64,000 bases of DNA, taken from Acridotheres tristis (lineage: Eukaryota; Chordata; Aves; Passeriformes; Sturnidae). This document shows, piece after piece, positions 62,663-64,000 of the stretch; positions within the stretch are counted from its first letter, which is position 1; every line of letters begins with the position of its first letter. The notes below the pieces were generated by a model. It searched no databases, was not told the DNA's origin, and saw only the letters and a list, made by a program, of their open reading frames with translations. The translations under genes and the position numbers were made by a program. The stretch lies in the NCBI GenBank assembly GCA_037013685.1, contig CM072889.1, forward strand, positions 16,253,976-16,317,975, given 5' to 3'.

Positions 62663-64000
62663 GTAGGCTGGATTGCCTCAACCTCCTCCTCATTGTCCAC
62701 ATTTACAAACTGTGCTGATCACCCTGAAATCCCCCCCAAAATCTGTCATTCCTTGTGACCCGTTGGCTCTGATCAATAAATACAAGTTTACATGAAGGAA
62801 TAATTAGAAAAATTGCACACTGATATTCCTGCTCAGGAGTAAGTTATTTATACAGGTATTTCACAGTTCATACTGGAACGTTGAATGGTAATTAAATTCA
62901 TATTATTTGGATAAGCCAGCATCTTGATTTATTCAATTTCCCCTCCCAGACTGCTGGAGGTTATTCCACTTGCAATGTTCTGGGCTGTTAAACTTCAGTG
63001 AAGGGTCTGCCTTGTGGTTTGAAAGTGTCTGTAAGATGGAAGGGCCTCCAAAATTCAGCACTGCATTCAGTACATGAGGACATCCCATAATGCCCTCATT
63101 AGTGCTGGAACTGTATCTCAAAATCTTAGGATGAGGATTGCTGAAATATATAAAATGCTATTAAAACAATGATTAACTGGTTTTCTATACAAGGGTTGTG
63201 TGTATATAAATCCTTATTGAGTGTACAGGTGTTTGTATATGCGTATATGGATCCACATAAAAAGTGCTGTTGAAAATTAACTGCTAAATTTTTTTTTGCT
63301 TCTCTCTTTAAATTGAATTGCTTGGTGTTGAATGAACTTGAGAAAAATACTGCTGAACTACAGCAGTGTGTGATCCATGTCTTTTCAGTGGCTTTATTTT
63401 CAAGGCAGTAAGGCAGTTTTGTAAAGTTTACAGATTTTAGATAGGAGATTTCTTTTGAAAAGTGGAATTATGTCTGATTTTGAAAATGGCATTATTTCTG
63501 AGCCCCAGAGAAAGCAATGGCCGTGGTGTTCTCTGTGGGTAGCTGCTGTCTTTTGAAATACATATTTATTTATATATGGCAAGCCATCAATAATACTTCA
63601 TTCACCTACTCTGAGACCTTTTTTCCTCTCATTTTGTTAAAAAGCCCCAACAACTTCCTAAGTTTCTGTCTTTGAAATTTAGGAAAGGGAAAACCTCTCA
63701 GAAGCTCGGAGCAGTAAAGGAAAATGTGTCTGTGAAGAACACAGGTACTAAAATCCTGCTGCACTTCAGTGGAGAGAATCCCAAGAGTGGTTCTGGTGGA
63801 AGATCCAGCAGCAGCTGAAAGGGAGCCCAGTGGGGGGAAAAAAAGAAAATTCTTAAAGCACTGCAGTCACTGATTCTGCTGCTGCTTAGTCTGACTTGGG
63901 GTTTGAACCAGGGATGTTCTTTAATGCACTTTCTCTGCCTCCTGCTCTCAGTATTTATCTTGTGTTTATCAGTTATACACAACTTCCCTCCTGCTGTTGT
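62663..64000 (+). other. Intron 11 (5' part)
   Basis: Starts GTAGGC and runs to the window end. I do not see the next CNKSR2 exon (KLRPISMP in human). At 63681-63715 there is an AG acceptor-like site followed by a short in-phase frame with a stop (see findings), which I do not call as an exon. Confidence 0.75.

Overview
This window looks like avian, most likely songbird-type, nuclear DNA. It is AT-rich, CpG-poor and thin in transposons. The interspersed repeats I recognise are short 3' fragments of CR1 LINEs, several with the bird-type ATTCTATG-like tail, plus one probable solo LTR. I see no bacterial genes, CRISPR array, tRNA or rRNA.

The whole window lies inside one large gene on the + strand, a connector enhancer of kinase suppressor of Ras (CNK) scaffold closest to CNKSR2. 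Ten consecutive coding exons, matching exons 2 to 11 of CNKSR2, are present: 4488-4651, 25088-25290, 26545-26632, 32960-33001, 35612-35731, 44416-44475, 48748-48816, 57230-57376, 61794-61927 and 62457-62662. They total 1,233 coding bases. All nine internal introns are GT-AG, every phase matches and there is no stop codon. Together they encode most of the SAM domain, the CRIC domain, the PDZ domain and the start of the linker that follows. The start-codon exon lies upstream of the window. The exons for the PH domain and C-terminus, if present, lie downstream.

The unexpected point is the pattern of divergence. Against human CNKSR2 as I remember it, SAM, CRIC and PDZ exons are 0-28% different, but exons 10 and 11 have changed far more. 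They have lost a proline-rich motif that CNKSR2 and CNKSR3 share. CNKSR2 itself is normally almost invariant between birds and mammals. I therefore suspect a fast-evolving CNKSR2 paralog, perhaps lineage-specific or on a germline-restricted chromosome, still under selection on its folded domains. This is inference and needs a genome comparison.

The introns contain two large minisatellites. One (24018-24886) has 22 copies of a 39-bp unit and ends 200 bp before exon 3; each unit resembles a 3' splice site. The other (about 46350-47200) has a roughly 45-bp unit with a built-in hairpin and expanded GATT tracts. There are also a 183-base T-free A/C tract, several AT microsatellites, a CpG-rich patch in intron 2, and scattered AT-rich blocks that resemble conserved non-coding elements. 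The remaining intron sequence is unremarkable to the eye.
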